Part shown: positions 4,468 to 7,981 of the stretch, in pieces
How the letters are laid out: the number at the start of each line of letters is the position of its first letter
Numbering within the stretch: the first letter of the stretch is position 1
Position numbers and translations under genes: made by a program
Notes under the pieces: generated by a model
The model's input: only the letters and a program-made list of their open reading frames with translations
Databases searched by the model: none
Told to the model about the DNA's origin: nothing
Assembly: GCA_030639665.1 (NCBI GenBank)
Contig: DAOWCC010000114.1
Coordinates: 1-7,981, forward strand
Direction of reading: 5' to 3'
Source: Elusimicrobiota bacterium
GTDB lineage: Bacteria > Elusimicrobiota > Elusimicrobia > Elusimicrobiales > UBA9959
Length of the DNA: 7,981 bases

Positions 4468-7400
4468 ATGACTATTTCAAAGACCATTTCATTATTTTTG
4501 CCAATTGCTTTTTTTCTATGCAATCTTCCTCTTTCCGCTCAACTTCAAACAGCAAGGCATAGCAATACAACCACGCTTATGGCCGATGGGGACATAATGA
4601 CTGCCGGAGGCATAATAAATTCCGGCAATACTCCCACCAATACCGTGGAAATTTTTTTCACAACGGCAACGACTTGGGGATGGGGAACTCCCATGAATGT
4701 CTCAAGGTCATCGCATACGGCCACATTATTATCCGACGGACGAATACTTGTCGCCGGAGGTTTTAGCGCGGGAACTCCGGTTAATACCGCTGAAATTTAC
4801 AATCCGATAACCAAGATATGGACGCCAAGCATCAATAATATGGCTGTTCCAAGAGGCGGTCATACCGCCACGCTTTTGTCAACGGGGCCGAATTCGGGAA
4901 ATGTCCTTCTCTGCGGCGGCCAAAGCGCGGCAAGCAATACAACCATAACAAACACTTGCGATATATTTAATACTTTATCAAACACCTTTTCACCCGCGAC
5001 ATCCATGAATAGTTCCAGAATGGGTCATACGGCAAGTTTATTCTCATCGGGAAGAGTTTTTATTTCCGGCGGTCTTCATTATACGGGAACGGAACTTATT
5101 TATTTATCGGACAATGAAATTTACGATTCGGTTAATAATATTTGGTCTCCCGTCGACAGTTTGGCCATAGGCAGAGCTCAACATTCCGCGACGGTGCTAA
5201 ACAGCGGAAATGTGCTGATAGCCGGCGGTTATAATGCCGTAAGTTCGGCGGATTATCAATTTGACAGATTCAGTGAAGATGATCTTAAAACTCAAGAAAA
5301 TCAAAACCAAGTAAATCAGGGGTTTTTGGAAAGTGTTGAAATGTTTGATCCGGGAGGCGCAAGAGTTCCTCTTACAGGTTCGGATTACAAAGTAATGCCG
5401 TACAGAAACAGTAGTCATGGAACAGTTCTTCAGGTGGATGGAAAAATTCATTTACTGGGCGGTTATGGCAATTTCCCGGTAAGTTATTTTCAAACCACGC
5501 CGATTATTGAAGACGGCAGTTATTTGGAATTAAGCAATACGGGTGACCCCAATGAATCCACTGTTAATAACGGACTTGTGCAATTTCCTTTAACACTTCA
5601 GCTCTCAAGAGAAGTTTCGGGAAGATTGGTAAACGGAAATATGTATTTTTCGCCCACTTCAAACCCTGAATATTCTTCAATTATGATTGAAAATGTGGAA
5701 ATATATATCCACAAAAGCACCGCCATAATTGATGGTCTGCCAATAGTAAAGGATCCTTCCACGGGAAAAGGCGGAATCTTTCAAAATTCCGTTTCGCTTG
5801 ATAATATAGGAGCTTCAATTCCGGCGTATACGGCGGTTTTTTCTCCCTTGGGTGTTGAACTTGATGTCAGTATAGATGCCGCGGTTTTAACTTTTCCGCC
5901 CATCGCGCCGGACGCGCAAACCTCCTTAACCGGAACATCCCTGACAATGGATATTTCTTTTCTGCTTCCGACAATTTATGTAGGCTCGACAATAACCGCG
6001 ACGGGAAATATAACTGGCGGAATGATAACGGATAATGAGGGGATTTATGTTGTGTCACTGGCCCCCGATGCCGACACAGGAAGTTCGGGAGGAGTTGCCA
6101 ATTTTGTCAGTGAGACTATTACAGCCATTACCGTTGACGGCGTGGATTATGGCTTGGTAACTGTCAACAATGTGCAATTTTTATCTCTTGACGGACTGGT
6201 AGTAAACACCACCAATGTGTCCCTGGCCCCCGCGGATATTACCATCATGGATGATGAAGCGGAAGCCTTTACATTGGACATAGACTTTGTGGCCAGCAGA
6301 ATATGGCTTACACAAGACAATGAAGACACCTCTTATAGTTTTGACCAATCAACCGTTGTGGTCAGAGAAATGATTTTTGCGGACGATCTTAGATATGCTC
6401 CCTCTGAAAGCAAATGGGGATTTAACGAAGAAAGCACTGCGTTTCTCCCATTATTCAACCACACATTGCTCTTAAGCCCTTCTGATGATTTGGTCACGAT
6501 TGGAGGAAGAAACTGTGAATCCAGTCCCGCGACCGACTGCTTAAGAAGCAATAAAACTTTTAACCCCACAGCCAGCGAATTGGTTTATATCAGCCAAAAT
6601 CACGACAAATGGGAAGAAGAGTCTTCACTTAACACAAAAAGAGCTTTTCATACCAGCACGCTTTTACCTGATAGCAGTATTTTAACTTGCGGCGGTTCGG
6701 ACGGAACTCAGCCATTGAGCTCCTGTGAATTACTAAATCCTATATCACAGGAATGGGACTTCGTCTATCCGATGAATTATACAAGGTCAAACCATACCGC
6801 CACGCTCCTTGCCAATGGCACGGTTTTGATTGTGGGAGGAAAACTTAATTCTTCCACAGCCGCCATAAATACCGCGGAAATTTATTACCCCGATACATAT
6901 AAATTCGTGGAAACATCACCCATGGCTTCTCCCAGAGCGAATCATACGGCGACTTTATTGCCGGACGGTAATATTTTGGTAACCGCCGGAGGAACAATGA
7001 GTGGCTATTCGAACACTTCGGAAATCTATATAACCACTGAAGCCGCTTGGCAAACCGTGTCCGATAATCTTACGACAGGCAGATCACAGCATACGGCCAC
7101 CTTATTAAAAAACGGCAATGTTATGATAATCGGAGGAATAAAGAGCGGAGCCTTAAACAGTACTGAAATTTATATCCCAATAACACGAACATGGAATGTC
7201 GGACCCGCCTTGAATATGAAAAGGTATGACCATACCGCGAATTTGCTAAAAAACGGCAGAGTGCTTGTTTCAGGCGGCAGTAACGGCCTTGAAATTTTAA
7301 AAACCGCGGAAATTTATAATGGCGTTTCATGGACATATACGCTTGATTTCCCGACAGCCGGCGCGGGCGAAGACATGAATTTGCGAAGAGAAAACCATAC

Positions 7401-7981
7401 CAGCACGCTTTTGCCGAATGGAAAACTTTTGATCGCTGGAGGAGAAGAGCCAAGCTCGGCGCATGGCTATTTGGAGGGTTATAACGGCGACTTCAACACA
7501 TGGAAAGAGCAAGGGGAAATGGAACCCAGAGTCCATCATACCACAGTTCTTATGAGCAACGGTTATCTGATAAATATCGGCGGTTTCGACGGAGCAAATT
7601 ATTTAGACAGCACCGAGAAGAATTATTTTGGTTCCATTCCCGATAGTTTGGGCAGGGAAACAGCCATAGCCAGACAACCTCTTATATCCACGGGCACAGT
7701 AACCTTTGATAAAGGAGACAGAGCAACTCTTTTGAGCGATACTTCCAGTTTCCACGGCATAACGGAAGCCTCCGGCGGTGGAGGAGGGGCAATGAACTCT
7801 TCTTATCACAATCCAAGAGTTTATATCCAGCAAATTGATAATCCGAGCGGTTTTCTAACGGATTTAACCACCAGTTTTTATACAGTATATGACATTCAAG
7901 ACGCGAATTCCGATTGGGGAAAAACAACATCCTCCATCACCATTATAATGCCACCTTCCTCAAATCAAATACCCTATGGTT
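4468..7981 (+). CDS. large secreted kelch-repeat (beta-propeller) protein, 3' partial
   Basis: The frame runs without a stop from ATG 4468 to the window end (1171 codons visible). Residues 1-24 form a signal peptide (hydrophobic SLFLPIAFFLCNLPLSA, cleavage likely before Q25). The rest has 14 kelch motifs of the form R..HTATLL.DG.ILVAGG, followed by TAEIY and a W. The diglycines lie near residues 47, 98, 151, 202, 254 and 332, then 680, 743, 791, 842, 890, 937, 992 and 1039. A ~330-residue non-kelch, Thr/Ser/Val-rich insert separates the groups, and ~130 further residues follow the last motif. Kelch propellers mostly mediate binding; no catalytic residues are assigned. All six mature cysteines fall in three local pairs. 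There is no clear Shine-Dalgarno site (AAAAGATT precedes the ATG); the signal peptide supports this start. Confidence 0.9.
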   Translation, partial: MTISKTISLFLPIAFFLCNLPLSAQLQTARHSNTTTLMADGDIMTAGGIINSGNTPTNTVEIFFTTATTWGWGTPMNVSRSSHTATLLSDGRILVAGGFSAGTPVNTAEIYNPITKIWTPSINNMAVPRGGHTATLLSTGPNSGNVLLCGGQSAASNTTITNTCDIFNTLSNTFSPATSMNSSRMGHTASLFSSGRVFISGGLHYTGTELIYLSDNEIYDSVNNIWSPVDSLAIGRAQHSATVLNSGNVLIAGGYNAVSSADYQFDRFSEDDLKTQENQNQVNQGFLESVEMFDPGGARVPLTGSDYKVMPYRNSSHGTVLQVDGKIHLLGGYGNFPVSYFQTTPIIEDGSYLELSNTGDPNESTVNNGLVQFPLTLQLSREVSGRLVNGNMYFSPTSNPEYSSIMIENVEIYIHKSTAIIDGLPIVKDPSTGKGGIFQNSVSLDNIGASIPAYTAVFSPLGVELDVSIDAAVLTFPPIAPDAQTSLTGTSLTMDISFLLPTIYVGSTITATGNITGGMITDNEGIYVVSLAPDADTGSSGGVANFVSETITAITVDGVDYGLVTVNNVQFLSLDGLVVNTTNVSLAPADITIMDDEAEAFTLDIDFVASRIWLTQDNEDTSYSFDQSTVVVREMIFADDLRYAPSESKWGFNEESTAFLPLFNHTLLLSPSDDLVTIGGRNCESSPATDCLRSNKTFNPTASELVYISQNHDKWEEESSLNTKRAFHTSTLLPDSSILTCGGSDGTQPLSSCELLNPISQEWDFVYPMNYTRSNHTATLLANGTVLIVGGKLNSSTAAINTAEIYYPDTYKFVETSPMASPRANHTATLLPDGNILVTAGGTMSGYSNTSEIYITTEAAWQTVSDNLTTGRSQHTATLLKNGNVMIIGGIKSGALNSTEIYIPITRTWNVGPALNMKRYDHTANLLKNGRVLVSGGSNGLEILKTAEIYNGVSWTYTLDFPTAGAGEDMNLRRENHTSTLLPNGKLLIAGGEEPSSAHGYLEGYNGDFNTWKEQGEMEPRVHHTTVLMSNGYLINIGGFDGANYLDSTEKNYFGSIPDSLGRETAIARQPLISTGTVTFDKGDRATLLSDTSSFHGITEASGGGGGAMNSSYHNPRVYIQQIDNPSGFLTDLTTSFYTVYDIQDANSDWGKTTSSITIIMPPSSNQIPYG
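4549..5475 (+). repeat. first kelch array, six blade motifs (protein-level repeat)
   Basis: Six motifs occur at intervals of about 51-53 residues, the last delayed by a ~25-residue Gln/Asn/Asp/Glu-rich loop. Examples are RSSHTATLLSDGRILVAGG, RMGHTASLFSSGRVFISGG and RAQHSATVLNSGNVLIAGG. The DNA is diverged between blades, so these are old duplications and not recent tandem copies. Confidence 0.85.
5476..6440 (+). other. non-kelch insert domain(s) inside the kelch protein
   Basis: Residues ~337-657 lack the kelch motif. They read as alternating beta strands with many Thr, Ser, Val, Ile and Asp, for example SLTMDISFLLPTIYVGSTIT and VSETITAITVDGVDYGLVTV. The phrases VVSLAPDADTG and NVSLAPADIT may reflect an internal duplication. 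I expect beta-sandwich modules but cannot name a family. Confidence 0.5.
6460..7590 (+). repeat. second kelch array, eight blade motifs (protein-level repeat)
   Basis: Eight motifs follow the insert with diglycine spacing of 47-63 residues. Examples are RSNHTATLLANGTVLIVGG, RANHTATLLPDGNILVTAGG, RYDHTANLLKNGRVLVSGG and RENHTSTLLPNGKLLIAGG. The first of the eight (NHTLLLSPSDDLVTIGG) is the least typical. Spacing is tighter and the motifs more alike than in the first array. Confidence 0.85.

Noticed and set aside
5197..7930. Several minus-strand frames of 60-110 codons inside the kelch gene
   Set aside because: They are antisense to a continuous reading frame with clear kelch motifs and a signal peptide, and none has a recognisable protein motif.

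Overview
The window looks like a stretch of an AT-rich bacterial chromosome. It has Shine-Dalgarno starts of the GGAG type before two genes, Sec signal peptides, a bacterial-type GTP cyclohydrolase I, and a tRNA-Gly whose 3' CCA is not encoded. Long lysine-rich proteins, large secreted kelch proteins and intergenic spacers full of small dispersed repeats would fit an uncultivated lineage such as Elusimicrobiota or a relative. That placement is a weak guess from style, not from any marker.

Layout. (1) 1-1386: the C-terminal ~460 residues of an HD-domain tRNA nucleotidyltransferase / poly(A) polymerase family enzyme, cut by the left edge. (2) 1387-2013: a 627-base spacer with no convincing gene. 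It is a patchwork of repeats: a ~43 bp direct repeat with a partial inverted copy, a CCCCTCTTT hairpin, two versions of a CCGCCA...TGG hairpin, TTTGCG/TTTGTG phrases and an intrinsic terminator. (3) 2014-2655: a small exported, lysine-rich helical protein of unknown function. (4) 2656-2738: a second repeat-rich spacer that appears to contain the folE promoter. (5) 2739-3296: folE, complete, with a perfect hairpin across its stop codon. (6) 3351-3491, minus strand: a C-terminal fragment of a membrane protein, probably a gene remnant. (7) 3518-3646: a strong promoter and tRNA-Gly(CCC). (8) 3732-4319: a membrane-anchored protein with a C-terminal CBM48/AMPK-type glycogen-binding domain. (9) 4468 to the right edge: a very large secreted kelch-repeat protein with 14 recognisable blade motifs. 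It is still open at the last base, so 1171 residues are visible and the real protein is longer.

Functional links. The genes do not form one pathway. Two loose connections stand out. The tRNA-Gly here lacks an encoded CCA and so needs a CCA-adding activity of the kind encoded at the left edge. The CBM48 protein and the kelch protein are consecutive, same-strand and both predicted to act outside the cytoplasm, which hints at a cell-envelope or extracellular carbohydrate role. I found no CRISPR array, transposase, integrase, phage gene or defence module. The most unusual items are the kelch protein architecture (6 motifs, a ~330-residue insert, 8 motifs), the repeat mosaic, and a folE promoter that seems to be built from repeat sequence.
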